In this document: positions 1 to 6,651 of the stretch, piece by piece | How positions within the stretch are numbered: the first letter of the stretch is position 1 | Layout of the letters: each line of letters starts with the position of its first letter | Assembly (NCBI GenBank): GCA_937901285.1 | Contig: CALCHI010000036.1 | Location: 1-6,750 of the forward strand | Length of the DNA: 6,750 nt | Direction of reading: 5' to 3' | Origin: UBA8437 sp003445035 | Lineage (GTDB): Bacteria; Planctomycetota; Planctomycetia; Planctomycetales; Planctomycetaceae | Notes under the pieces: generated by a model | Told to the model about the DNA's origin: nothing | Databases searched by the model: none | The model's input: only the letters and a program-made list of their open reading frames with translations | Made by a program: the position numbers and the translations under genes

Positions 1-36
1 CAGGCCGCACAGGGGAAACAGGCCGCATCGGGGAAA
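1..36 (+). repeat. Two in-frame copies of an 18-base tandem repeat
   Basis: Bases 1-18 and 19-36 are direct copies with 16 of 18 identical positions, encoding QAAQGK and QAASGK. A third, diverged copy seems to begin at 37 (QDSAES). They lie in the linker before the first cyclophilin domain, and more copies may lie to the left of the window. The array is probably a flexible exported spacer that changes length by slippage; that is inference. Confidence 0.6.
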
Positions 37-591
37 CAGGACTCGGCGGAGAGTTTCCAGGTGGTGATGGAGACATCACAGGGGAAGGTGGTGATCGAGG
101 TGATTCCCGAGTGGGCTCCCCTGGGAGCGGCACGGTTCCGCGACCTGGTCGAGGACGGCTTCTTTGACGGTTGCCGGTTCTTCCGCGTGGTGCCCAACTT
201 CGTGGTCCAGTTCGGGATCAACGGTGACCCGGCGGTCCATTCGAAGTGGGACAAGAAGATCTCCGACGATCCGGTCACGCAGAGCAACAAGCGGGGCACG
301 CTGACGTTTGCCACCTCGGGTCCCAACACCCGGACATCCCAGCTGTTCATCAGTCTCAAGGACAACGCGCGGCTTGACGGCATGGGCTTTTCGCCCTTCG
401 CCCGGATCGTGTCCGGGATGGAAGCCGTCGACAAGATCACCTCCGAGTACGGCGAGCGGCCCCAGCAGCCGTTGATCGAGCAGCAGGGCAACGTGTACCT
501 GGAGAAAGAATTTCCCAACATGGATTACGTCAAGACGGCCACGGTCGAAGGGACCGACAAAGATGGCAAGGCCGACAAGACGCAGAACTGA
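1..591 (+). CDS. Cyclophilin-type peptidyl-prolyl cis-trans isomerase, 5' end cut by window edge
   Basis: The product is a cyclophilin, which catalyses cis-trans isomerisation of peptide bonds before proline during protein folding. The frame is open from base 1, so the GTG at 61 is probably internal. The sequence before it encodes a low-complexity Gln/Ala/Lys linker like the one that follows the signal peptide in the next gene, so the true start, and probably a signal peptide, lie upstream. The isomerase core begins near base 61. The block at 172-231 (CRFFRVVPNFVVQ...) carries the Arg, Phe and Gln equivalent to human CypA R55, F60 and Q63. NTRTSQLFI near 325-351 matches the second cyclophilin block. 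The residue at the CypA W121 position is Arg (codon 370-372) and the H126 position is Gly. The tail (YGE..., GNVYLEKEFPNMDYVK) is typical of a bacterial cyclophilin subgroup. The next gene, 22 bases downstream, is a paralogue, and the two are probably one operon. Export is inferred; the fold assignment is secure. Confidence 0.9.
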   Translation, partial: QAAQGKQAASGKQDSAESFQVVMETSQGKVVIEVIPEWAPLGAARFRDLVEDGFFDGCRFFRVVPNFVVQFGINGDPAVHSKWDKKISDDPVTQSNKRGTLTFATSGPNTRTSQLFISLKDNARLDGMGFSPFARIVSGMEAVDKITSEYGERPQQPLIEQQGNVYLEKEFPNMDYVKTATVEGTDKDGKADKTQN

Positions 592-600
592 CAACCAACC

Positions 601-606
601 GGAGGA
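601..606 (+). promoter_or_regulatory. Ribosome binding site setting the start of the second cyclophilin
   Basis: GGAGGA lies 7 bases before the ATG at 614. It decides against the in-frame ATG at 563, which lies inside the preceding gene, has no such site and would place 17 charged residues ahead of the signal peptide. Confidence 0.8.
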
Positions 607-613
607 AATCGGC

Positions 614-1291
614 ATGACGAAGTTCACGAGTGTTCTGGCGGCAGCCGTCCTGGTTGCGGTGTTGGTCGGAGCGGCTGACGAGAAGAAGCCGGCCGCGAAA
701 GGTGCCAAGGAGGTGGCGGCGCCCAAGCCGACACCGCCGAAAGGCCCCGAGAGTTACCGGGTGAAGTTCGTGACGTCGTGCGGCGACTTCGTTGTCGAGG
801 TGACCCGCAAGTGGGCACCGCGAGGGGCCGATCGGTTCCACGAGGCGGTCACCGGAGGTTTCTACGACGAGTGCCGGTTCTTCCGCGTCGTCCCCAATTT
901 CGTGGTCCAGTTCGGCATCAACGGGGATCCGAAGGTGCAGGGGAAGTGGCGGCTGGCGAATCTCAAGGATGATCCGGCGGCGGGCAAGAGCAACCTGAAG
1001 GGGATGGTGACTTTTGCCACGGCCGGAGCCAACACCCGGACCACCCAGTTGTTCATCAACATCAAGGACAACAAGTTTCTCGACCAGATGGGATTCACCC
1101 CGTTCGGCAAAGTGGTCGAGGGGATGACGGCGATCGCGAAGATCAACGCCGAGTACGGTGGCAAGGCCAACCAGGGCGTGATCCAGAGCGAAGGCAACGC
1201 GTACCTGAAGGCCGAGTTTCCCCGGATGGATTACATCAAGTCCGCGCGGGTCGTGAAGCCCAAGGCCAAGAAGAAGAAGACGACCAGGTAG
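614..1291 (+). CDS. Exported cyclophilin-type peptidyl-prolyl cis-trans isomerase
   Basis: This is a 225-residue cyclophilin, predicted to speed proline isomerisation in proteins outside the cytoplasm. Residues 1-20 (MTKFTSVLAAAVLVAVLVGA) look like a Sec signal peptide with an Ala-rich cleavage region near 20-22. An Ala/Lys/Pro linker follows to about residue 47, then the isomerase domain (about 48-210) and a very basic tail (KPKAKKKKTTR). R91, F96 and Q99 match the CypA catalytic R55, F60 and Q63. NTRTTQLFI (140-148) is the second conserved block. F155 stands at the W121 position, as in other bacterial cyclophilins, and G160 replaces H126. A 20-residue block (87-106) is identical in the upstream paralogue. 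The two genes are 22 bases apart, so co-transcription is likely. The gene ends 20 bases from the convergent glutamine synthetase homologue, with no clear terminator between. The family call is secure; the substrates are unknown. Confidence 0.93.
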   Translation: MTKFTSVLAAAVLVAVLVGAADEKKPAAKGAKEVAAPKPTPPKGPESYRVKFVTSCGDFVVEVTRKWAPRGADRFHEAVTGGFYDECRFFRVVPNFVVQFGINGDPKVQGKWRLANLKDDPAAGKSNLKGMVTFATAGANTRTTQLFINIKDNKFLDQMGFTPFGKVVEGMTAIAKINAEYGGKANQGVIQSEGNAYLKAEFPRMDYIKSARVVKPKAKKKKTTR

Positions 1292-1311
1292 TGGTGGTCC
1301 GCGTGCGGCTG

Positions 1312-2721
1312 CTAGACGTCGTAGTAGAGTGAGAATTCGAACGGGTGCGGCCGCTGCCGGATCGCGTCGATTTCGTGTTCGGTCTTGTACCACGTCCAGG
1401 TGTCGATCACGTCTTCGGTGAAGACGTCGCCCCGCAGCAGGAACTCGTGGTCGTCTCTCAGCGCCGCCAGTGCCTCGGTCAGTGATCCCGGCAACCGGGG
1501 CACCTCGCCCAGTTCCTCGGGCTGAAGGTCGTAGAGATCCTTGTCGAGCGGGGGGCCGGGGTCGATCTGGTTCTGGATGCCGTCCAGGGCGGCCATCAGC
1601 AGGGCGGCGGGAGCCAGGTAGGCGTTGGCCGATGAGTCGGGACAGCGGAACTCGAACCGCTTGTCCTCGGGCCGCACGGCGTGAACGGGAATGCGGATTG
1701 CCGCCGAGCGGTTGCGGTAGCTGTAGGTGAGGTTGACGGGGGCGTCGAAGCCGGCAACCAGTCGTTTGTAGCTGTTGGTGGTCGGGCAGCAGAAAGCCGA
1801 CAGCGCCGGGGCGTGTGCCAGGATGCCGCCCATCGCGTGCATCGCCGTTTGCGAGAGTCCCCCGTAGCCGGAGCCGGCGAACAGGGGTTCGCCGTCCTTC
1901 CAGAGTGAGAGGTTGAGGTGGAGTCCGGAGCCGTTGTCGTTCCACAATGGCTTGGGCATGAAGGTGGCCGTCTGGCCCGCCACGGCGGCGGCGTTCCGAA
2001 CCAGGTAACGGGTCCGGACCAGGTGATCGGCTGCGGTGACCAGTGGTTCGGGGGCGAGATCAAACTTGCACTGTCCGGCCGAGGCCACCCCGTGGTGGTG
2101 GCCGCTGACGGCGACGCCGCACTCGGTCAGCGATTGCAGGATCTCGTTGCGGAGTTCCTGCAGCGTATCGGTCGGCGGGACGGCCAGGTATCCCTGGCGG
2201 TGCCGGATCCCGGTGGTGCCGGTTCCGGGCAGGTCGTCGCGTCCACGCCACTGGCCCTCACGACTCTCGATCCGGTAGAACGCTTCCTGTTCGTTCTGGC
2301 CGAACCCGATCCCGTCGAAGACGAAAAAATCGATCCGCGGCCCCACTCGAGCTTCGTCAGCCAGGCCAAGTGATTGGAGGTAATGTGCCGCTTTTCGGGC
2401 AACATTGCGCGGATCCTTGGCATAGTCCTCGCGGGTGATCGGGTCCTGGATATTGGCCAAAATCGCCAGGGTGCCGGCCCGGTAAGGGTCGACGAATGCG
2501 GTTTCCGGCTGGGGAACGACCAGGATGTCGCTTTCGTTGATCGCCTGCCATCCCTGCAGGCTTGACCCACTGATCCCCAGCCCGTCCTCGAAAGACGCTT
2601 CGGTCAGCGTCTCGACGGGGATCGTGAAGTGCTTCTGCGTCCCGGGAAAGTCCATGAACCGCAGGTCGACGGCCCGGATTTCTCGTTCTCGGCACAGGGC
2701 GAGGACTTCGCGAGGAGTCAT
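1312..2721 (-). CDS. Type I glutamine synthetase homologue with a degenerate active site (probable pseudoenzyme)
   Basis: The product (469 residues from the ATG at 2721) aligns with E. coli GlnA nearly end to end, from TPREVLAL to the C-terminal HPFEFSLYYDV. A TTG at 2736 could add five residues, but the ATG matches the GlnA N terminus; neither start has a clear ribosome binding site. Conserved features include the KPLWNDNGSGLHLNLS ATP-site motif (H268), YKRLV (R320), RNRSAAIRIP (R338, R343), E357/R359 and DKDLYDLQPEE with the adenylylation tyrosine Y397. In Salmonella numbering, the catalytic carboxylates are altered: D50 is S51, E129 is R129, E131 is D131, E212 is G211, E220 is K219 and E327 is D326. 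All three n1-metal ligands and the ammonium-site Asp are thus changed, so normal glutamine synthesis is doubtful. The frame is intact, which argues against a decaying pseudogene. Possible roles are a regulatory or hetero-oligomeric partner of a true GlnA, or a different ligase. The fold call is very sure, the inactivity is inferred, and I withhold the symbol glnA. Confidence 0.92.
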   Translation of the reverse strand: MTPREVLALCREREIRAVDLRFMDFPGTQKHFTIPVETLTEASFEDGLGISGSSLQGWQAINESDILVVPQPETAFVDPYRAGTLAILANIQDPITREDYAKDPRNVARKAAHYLQSLGLADEARVGPRIDFFVFDGIGFGQNEQEAFYRIESREGQWRGRDDLPGTGTTGIRHRQGYLAVPPTDTLQELRNEILQSLTECGVAVSGHHHGVASAGQCKFDLAPEPLVTAADHLVRTRYLVRNAAAVAGQTATFMPKPLWNDNGSGLHLNLSLWKDGEPLFAGSGYGGLSQTAMHAMGGILAHAPALSAFCCPTTNSYKRLVAGFDAPVNLTYSYRNRSAAIRIPVHAVRPEDKRFEFRCPDSSANAYLAPAALLMAALDGIQNQIDPGPPLDKDLYDLQPEELGEVPRLPGSLTEALAALRDDHEFLLRGDVFTEDVIDTWTWYKTEHEIDAIRQRPHPFEFSLYYDV

Positions 2722-2841
2722 GGGACGGGTGTCCAAAAGCGGAGTACTTGATCACGAAGGTCTTGGCGGTTCGCACGCCGGAGTCGTCTATGGTAAGAGG
2801 TGTGCAAATGGTGTTCCATCGGCCGCTCTTCCCACTGCGTG
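2722..2841. other. Divergent intergenic region between the GS homologue and the PE-like gene
   Basis: This roughly 120-base gap must hold the 5' signals of two divergent genes. The only promoter-like pair I see is weak and on the plus strand: TTGGCG (2763-2768) and TATGGT (2789-2794) with a long 20-base spacer. If real, it would start transcription near 2801 and exclude the GTG at 2800 as the start of the rightward gene. I see no convincing minus-strand promoter and no operator repeat. Confidence 0.35.
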
Positions 2842-3207
2842 GTGCCCGTGTTCCGTTTCGTGATCCTGACTCACGACCACCCGGTCCTGCACTGGGACCT
2901 GCTGCTGGAGCTTGACGACGAGAGTCCCCTGGCGACCTGGCGGATCCTGGACGATCCGGGGCAGGGGACACGGTGGCGAGCCGAGTCGCTTCCCGCCCAT
3001 CGACGTGTCTACCTGGACTACGAGGGTCCGGTCGGTGGTGATCGCGGAACGGTCATACGTTGGGACGCGGGGAGCTACCAATCCGATGTCGGGGCTGCGG
3101 TGGTCCGACACGGTGGAGTGATCTCCTGCGACGGGACCCGTTGGAATGCTCGGATCGAACTGGTTCCCGAAGAATCGCATTGGGTCTTTCGACGACTGCC
3201 GGATTGA
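2842..3207 (+). CDS. Small free-standing LigD 3'-phosphoesterase (PE)-like protein
   Basis: The protein (121 residues from the GTG at 2842) resembles the N-terminal phosphoesterase domain of bacterial DNA ligase D, which trims 3'-phosphates and ribonucleotides at DNA ends during non-homologous end joining. No ligase or polymerase domain is present. HDHPVLHWDLLLE at residues 11-23 matches the HDxxxLHYDxRLE motif: H11, H17 and D19 correspond to P. aeruginosa LigD H42, H48 and D50, while L21 replaces R52. H53 and Y57 correspond to H84 and Y88. GTVIRWDAGSY (69-79) matches the conserved GTVIVWDRGTY strand region. The start is uncertain: GTG codons at 2800, 2839, 2842 and 2848 are all in frame and none has a good ribosome binding site. 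The 2842 start gives a compact MPVFRFVILTHD beginning typical of the family. The -35 box of the gltX promoter overlaps its stop codon. No Ku or ligase gene is visible nearby. The domain call is fairly sure; the activity is inferred. Confidence 0.82.
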   Translation: MPVFRFVILTHDHPVLHWDLLLELDDESPLATWRILDDPGQGTRWRAESLPAHRRVYLDYEGPVGGDRGTVIRWDAGSYQSDVGAAVVRHGGVISCDGTRWNARIELVPEESHWVFRRLPD

Positions 3208-3233
3208 CCCTCGCCGAAATCCTCCCCTAAGAT
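3204..3233 (+). promoter_or_regulatory. Candidate sigma70-type promoter for gltX-glnS
   Basis: A -35 box TTGACC (3204-3209, 5 of 6 to consensus) and a -10 box TAAGAT (3228-3233, 4 of 6) are separated by 18 bases. Transcription would begin near 3240, giving a leader of about 24 bases before the gltX ATG. The -35 box overlaps the stop codon of the preceding gene. No hairpin leader or T-box is visible, and the leader is too short for one. Confidence 0.5.
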
Positions 3234-3263
3234 CGACCGCTCCAGCCACACACGGACCTCACG

Positions 3264-4856
3264 ATGACGTCGATCCGCACCCGTTTTGCCCCCAGTCCGA
3301 CCGGCTACATGCATATTGGCGGGATGCGGACGGCCCTGTTCAACTGGCTATTCGCCCGTCACCACGGTGGCACGTTCGTATTGCGGATCGACGACACCGA
3401 TCGGCAACGAAACGTCGAAGAGGCCCTGGCCCCGATCCTGGACGCTTTCCGTTGGCTCGAGTTGGACTGGGACGAGGGTCCCGAGGTGGGGGGAGACCTG
3501 GGGCCGTATTTCCAGAGCCAGCGGGACGACCTGTATCGGGTAGCGGCCGAGCGGTTGCTTTCCGAGGGCCGGGTGTACCGTTGTTTCGACACTCCCGAGG
3601 AAGTCCAGTCGGCCCGGGCCGAGGCCGAGGCCCGGCAGGTCCCGTTTCTGGGGACTCGCCGTTCCCTGGAGCTCGATCCCGAGACCGTCGAAGCCTACGT
3701 GGCCGAGGGCCGACCGTTTGTCGTCCGCTTCCAGGTGCCCCGTGATCAGTCGGTGGTCATCGAGGACGCGGTACGGGGACGGGTCGAATGGGATGCGGGC
3801 CTGATTCCCGATCCGGTGATTCAGCGAGGAGACGGCAGTCCGCTGTACAACTTCGCCACCGTCGTCGACGACGCCGCGATGCGGATTTCCCACGTGATCC
3901 GTGCCGAAGAACACCTCTCCAACACGCCCGTACAGGTCCTGCTCCACCAGGCTCTCGGTCACGAGTTGCCGATCTTCGCCCACGTGCCCTATGTCGCCGC
4001 ACCGGGGACCCAGGAAAAGCTCAGCAAGCGGAAGCTCGACAAGTATCGCAACAATCCCCAGTTTCGCCGGTTGTTCGAGGCCGCCGACCGCGTACTGCCT
4101 CGGATTGGCCGCGGGGGTGAGGACCGGCCGGACCCGGTGATGGTCGAGTACTACCAGGTGATGGGGTATCGTCCCGAGGCGGTCTTCAATGCACTGTCGC
4201 GGTTGGGCTGGTCGCTGGACGACAAGACCGAGGTGATGTCTCGCGAGACGATCGTGGGGGCGTTCACTCTGGACCGGGTCGTCAAGAGTCCGGCCGGACT
4301 CGATCCCGACAAGCTGGTCAGCCTGCAGGGGCACTGGATGAACGAGTCGTGTCCCGACGAGCGGCTCGAACGATGCCTGGACTACCTCTCGCGGGCCGGA
4401 CTGATCGAGGACGTCGCCGAGGCGGAGACCCGGGGATTCGTCGCGGCGTTGCTGGAGGCGATGGGCGAGCGGTTGAAAGTCTACAGCGATGTGCTGGACT
4501 ACGACGAGTTCTTCGTCGACGACGCGGAACTGGTCTACGATACGAAGGCGGTCAAAAAACGTTTGAGGAAGGACGGTGTGGCGGGCTGGTTGGCGGCGTT
4601 CCGCGACGAGTTGGCCTCGGTCGAATCGTTCGATGCGACGGGGCTGGAGGAGTTGATGAAGTCGTGGGTTGAACGCCAGGAACTGAAGCTGGGACAGATC
4701 ATTCATCCGGTCCGGGTGGCCGTCACCGGAAAATCGGCCGGGATCGGGATGTTTGAAGGCCTCGAGTTGCTGGGGCGCGAGCGCGTGCTGCGGAGAATCG
4801 AACGGGCACTGAAGTTGTGTGAGACACCCGAGGATGACCAGGGAGCGGGACAATGA
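3264..4856 (+). CDS. gltX: Glutamyl-tRNA synthetase
   Basis: This cytoplasmic class I aminoacyl-tRNA synthetase joins glutamate to tRNA-Glu using ATP. It has 530 residues against 471 in E. coli. The Rossmann catalytic domain begins RTRFAPSPTGYMHIGG, with the HIGH-type motif HIGG at 17-20. RIDDTDRQRN (41-50) and SPLYNFATVVDDAAMRISHVIRAEEHLSNT (192-221) are strongly conserved family blocks. The KMSKS-type loop is KLSKR at 252-256. From about 340 onward comes the helical anticodon-binding region. About 32 residues are inserted between KLSKR and the GWS motif (around 257-303) relative to E. coli. The region holding the zinc-binding cysteines in E. coli has only C107, so a zinc site is probably absent. 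The ATG at 3264 fits the family N terminus, though the ribosome binding site is weak. The stop overlaps the glnS start in ATGA. With glnS present, this enzyme is expected to discriminate against tRNA-Gln; that is inference. Confidence 0.97.
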   Translation: MTSIRTRFAPSPTGYMHIGGMRTALFNWLFARHHGGTFVLRIDDTDRQRNVEEALAPILDAFRWLELDWDEGPEVGGDLGPYFQSQRDDLYRVAAERLLSEGRVYRCFDTPEEVQSARAEAEARQVPFLGTRRSLELDPETVEAYVAEGRPFVVRFQVPRDQSVVIEDAVRGRVEWDAGLIPDPVIQRGDGSPLYNFATVVDDAAMRISHVIRAEEHLSNTPVQVLLHQALGHELPIFAHVPYVAAPGTQEKLSKRKLDKYRNNPQFRRLFEAADRVLPRIGRGGEDRPDPVMVEYYQVMGYRPEAVFNALSRLGWSLDDKTEVMSRETIVGAFTLDRVVKSPAGLDPDKLVSLQGHWMNESCPDERLERCLDYLSRAGLIEDVAEAETRGFVAALLEAMGERLKVYSDVLDYDEFFVDDAELVYDTKAVKKRLRKDGVAGWLAAFRDELASVESFDATGLEELMKSWVERQELKLGQIIHPVRVAVTGKSAGIGMFEGLELLGRERVLRRIERALKLCETPEDDQGAGQ

Positions 4857-6559
4857 ATGACCAGGCCGGGAACCCGACCGACGACCAGGGCGAAGGCGGT
4901 TCGGTGGATTTCGTTCGTCAGAAGGTCGAGGCCGACAACGAATCGGGCAAGTTCGATCAACGCGTTGTGACACGGTTTCCACCGGAGCCCAACGGGTTTC
5001 TGCACATCGGACATGCCAAGTCAATCTGTCTGAACTTCGGGATTGCCGAGGAATACGGAGGCGTTTGCCATCTGAGGATGGACGACACCGATCCCACCAA
5101 GGAGGACGTTGATTTCGTCGAGGCGATCCAGCAGGACATCACCTGGTTGGGGTTCGGATGGCACGGCGATGTCCGCTACGCATCGGATTACTTCGAACAG
5201 CTCTACGAGTGGGCGGTGCAACTGATCAACTCGGGCAAGGCTTACGTCGACAGCCAGTCGATCGAGGAGATCCGTCGGAACCGTGGGACGTCGGCCGAGG
5301 TGGGAGTTGAGAGCCCGTTTCGAGATCGGTCGGTCGAGGAGAATCTCGACCTGTTCCAGAAGATGCGTGCGGGCGAGTTCGCTGACGGCGAACACGTGTT
5401 GCGGGCCAGGATCGATATGGCCTCGCCTCACCTGATCATGCGGGATCCGATCATGTACCGGATCCGCCACGCTCATCACTACCGCCAGGGTGACGACTGG
5501 TGTCTGTACCCGATGTACGACTTCACCCACGGCCAGTCCGATTCGATCGAGGGCGTGACGCATTCGATCTGCACGCTCGAATTCGAAAACAACCGACGCT
5601 TGTACGACTGGTACATCGAGCAACTGGGAATCTACGTCCCCGAGCAGACCGAGTTTGCGAGGTTGAACCTGACCCATACGTTGATGAGCAAGCGGCGGCT
5701 GTTGCAGATGGTCAACGACGGGATGGTCGTCGGCTGGGACGATCCCAGGATGCCGACGATCCGCGGCCTGCGACGGCGGGGGTACACTCCCGAGGCGATC
5801 CGGTCATTCTGCAATCGGATCGGCGTGACCAAGTTCGACGGAGTGACCGAGATCGCGCTGCTCGAGCACTGCCTGCGTGAGGACCTGAACCGGACCTCCG
5901 AGAGGCGGATGGCGGTGTTGCGGCCGTTGAAGGTGGTGATCGAGAACTTCCCCGAGGGACAGGTTGAGGAACTGGAGGCGATCAACAATCCCGAAGACGA
6001 ATCGGCCGGGACGCGGAACGTGCCGTTTTCACGAGAACTCTACATCGAGCGGGATGACTTCATGGAGGATCCTCCGAAGAAGTTTTTCCGGTTGGCTCCG
6101 GGTCGCGAGGTTCGGTTCCGTTACGCGTTCTTCGTGACCTGCAACGACGTGATCAAGGACGAATCCGGCGAGGTGATCGAGCTGCGATGCAGTTACGATC
6201 CCGAGACCCGCGGCGGATCGGCTCCCGATGGCCGCAAGGTGAAGTCGACGATTCACTGGGTTTCGGCCGCGCATGCGGTGCGAGCCGAGGTGAGGTTGTA
6301 CGACCACCTGTTCAGTGAACCGGATCCGTCGGTGATCGCCCGGGACGAGGACTGGATGCAGCACCTCAATCCCAACGCCCTGGAGACGCTTCAAGAGTGT
6401 TGTCTCGAGAGGTCACTTGGCGAAGCGACCGACGGGCAGCGTTACCAGTTCGAGCGGCTGGGTTACTTCTGCGTCGACCAGGACAGCCGCCCCGAGACAC
6501 CGATTTTCAATCGCACGGTCACGATGCGGGACCAGTGGGCCAAGTTGCAGAAGAAGTGA
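4853..6559 (+). CDS. glnS: Glutaminyl-tRNA synthetase
   Basis: This class I synthetase charges tRNA-Gln directly with glutamine, bypassing the GatCAB transamidation route. It has 568 residues, close to the 554 of E. coli GlnRS. After about 35 polar N-terminal residues comes the catalytic domain: RFPPEPNGFLHIGHAKSI with HIGH at 51-54, LRMDDTDPTKEDVDFV (74-89), YPMYDFTHGQSDSIEGVTHSICTLEFENNRRLYDWY (219-254), and the KMSKS-type MSKR at 278-281. The C-terminal half contains the beta-barrel anticodon-binding domains, ending GYFCVDQDS...FNRTVTMRDQW, as in other GlnRS. DDTD stands where E. coli has DDTN. The start overlaps the gltX stop by four bases, and GGGAG at 4841-4845 inside gltX serves as ribosome binding site, so translation is probably coupled. 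GlnRS is widely held to have reached bacteria from eukaryotes by transfer; base composition here matches its neighbours, so any transfer is old. The assignment is secure. Confidence 0.97.
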   Translation: MNDQAGNPTDDQGEGGSVDFVRQKVEADNESGKFDQRVVTRFPPEPNGFLHIGHAKSICLNFGIAEEYGGVCHLRMDDTDPTKEDVDFVEAIQQDITWLGFGWHGDVRYASDYFEQLYEWAVQLINSGKAYVDSQSIEEIRRNRGTSAEVGVESPFRDRSVEENLDLFQKMRAGEFADGEHVLRARIDMASPHLIMRDPIMYRIRHAHHYRQGDDWCLYPMYDFTHGQSDSIEGVTHSICTLEFENNRRLYDWYIEQLGIYVPEQTEFARLNLTHTLMSKRRLLQMVNDGMVVGWDDPRMPTIRGLRRRGYTPEAIRSFCNRIGVTKFDGVTEIALLEHCLREDLNRTSERRMAVLRPLKVVIENFPEGQVEELEAINNPEDESAGTRNVPFSRELYIERDDFMEDPPKKFFRLAPGREVRFRYAFFVTCNDVIKDESGEVIELRCSYDPETRGGSAPDGRKVKSTIHWVSAAHAVRAEVRLYDHLFSEPDPSVIARDEDWMQHLNPNALETLQECCLERSLGEATDGQRYQFERLGYFCVDQDSRPETPIFNRTVTMRDQWAKLQKK

Positions 6560-6609
6560 GCCAGCGGTGCCATTTCCCCGGGTGGCCCGCGTCGGTTCCT
6601 CGCTCCACC

Positions 6610-6640
6610 AAAAAAAGGGCACCGGCATGAAGCCGGTGCC
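6610..6640 (-). terminator. Intrinsic terminator for the minus strand
   Basis: A perfect 9-bp stem, GGCACCGGC (6618-6626) with GCCGGTGCC (6632-6640), encloses a 5-base loop. Read on the minus strand it is followed by one C and seven T (6616-6610), the textbook layout of a Rho-independent terminator. On the plus strand the stem is followed by GC-rich sequence, so it should not end glnS transcription efficiently. It implies a minus-strand gene whose 3' end lies to the right, near or beyond the window edge. Confidence 0.75.
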
Positions 6641-6651
6641 GCGGGGGGGAA

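Noticed and set aside
563..613. N-terminal extension of the second cyclophilin from ATG 563
   Set aside because: It overlaps the previous gene, lacks a ribosome binding site and would mask the signal peptide; ATG 614 has GGAGGA at the right distance.
530..1945. 471-residue open frame on the minus strand
   Set aside because: It overlaps the second cyclophilin in antisense and the GS homologue in another frame. Its composition is Arg/Pro-rich and it mirrors the real genes.
1312..2721. Reading the GS homologue as a decaying pseudogene
   Set aside because: The frame is intact at full family length, with conserved structural motifs, and the active-site changes are isolated codon substitutions rather than frameshifts or stops.
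2357..2971. 204-residue minus-strand open frame spanning the divergent gap
   Set aside because: It overlaps the GS homologue in another frame and the PE-like gene in antisense; the translation is low-complexity Pro/Arg/Gly-rich.
3348..5024. 558-residue open frame on the minus strand
   Set aside because: It lies antisense to gltX and the start of glnS, both of which have unmistakable family motifs. Its translation is rich in Arg, Pro, His and Gln with no recognisable domain, as expected of the shadow of GC-rich coding DNA.
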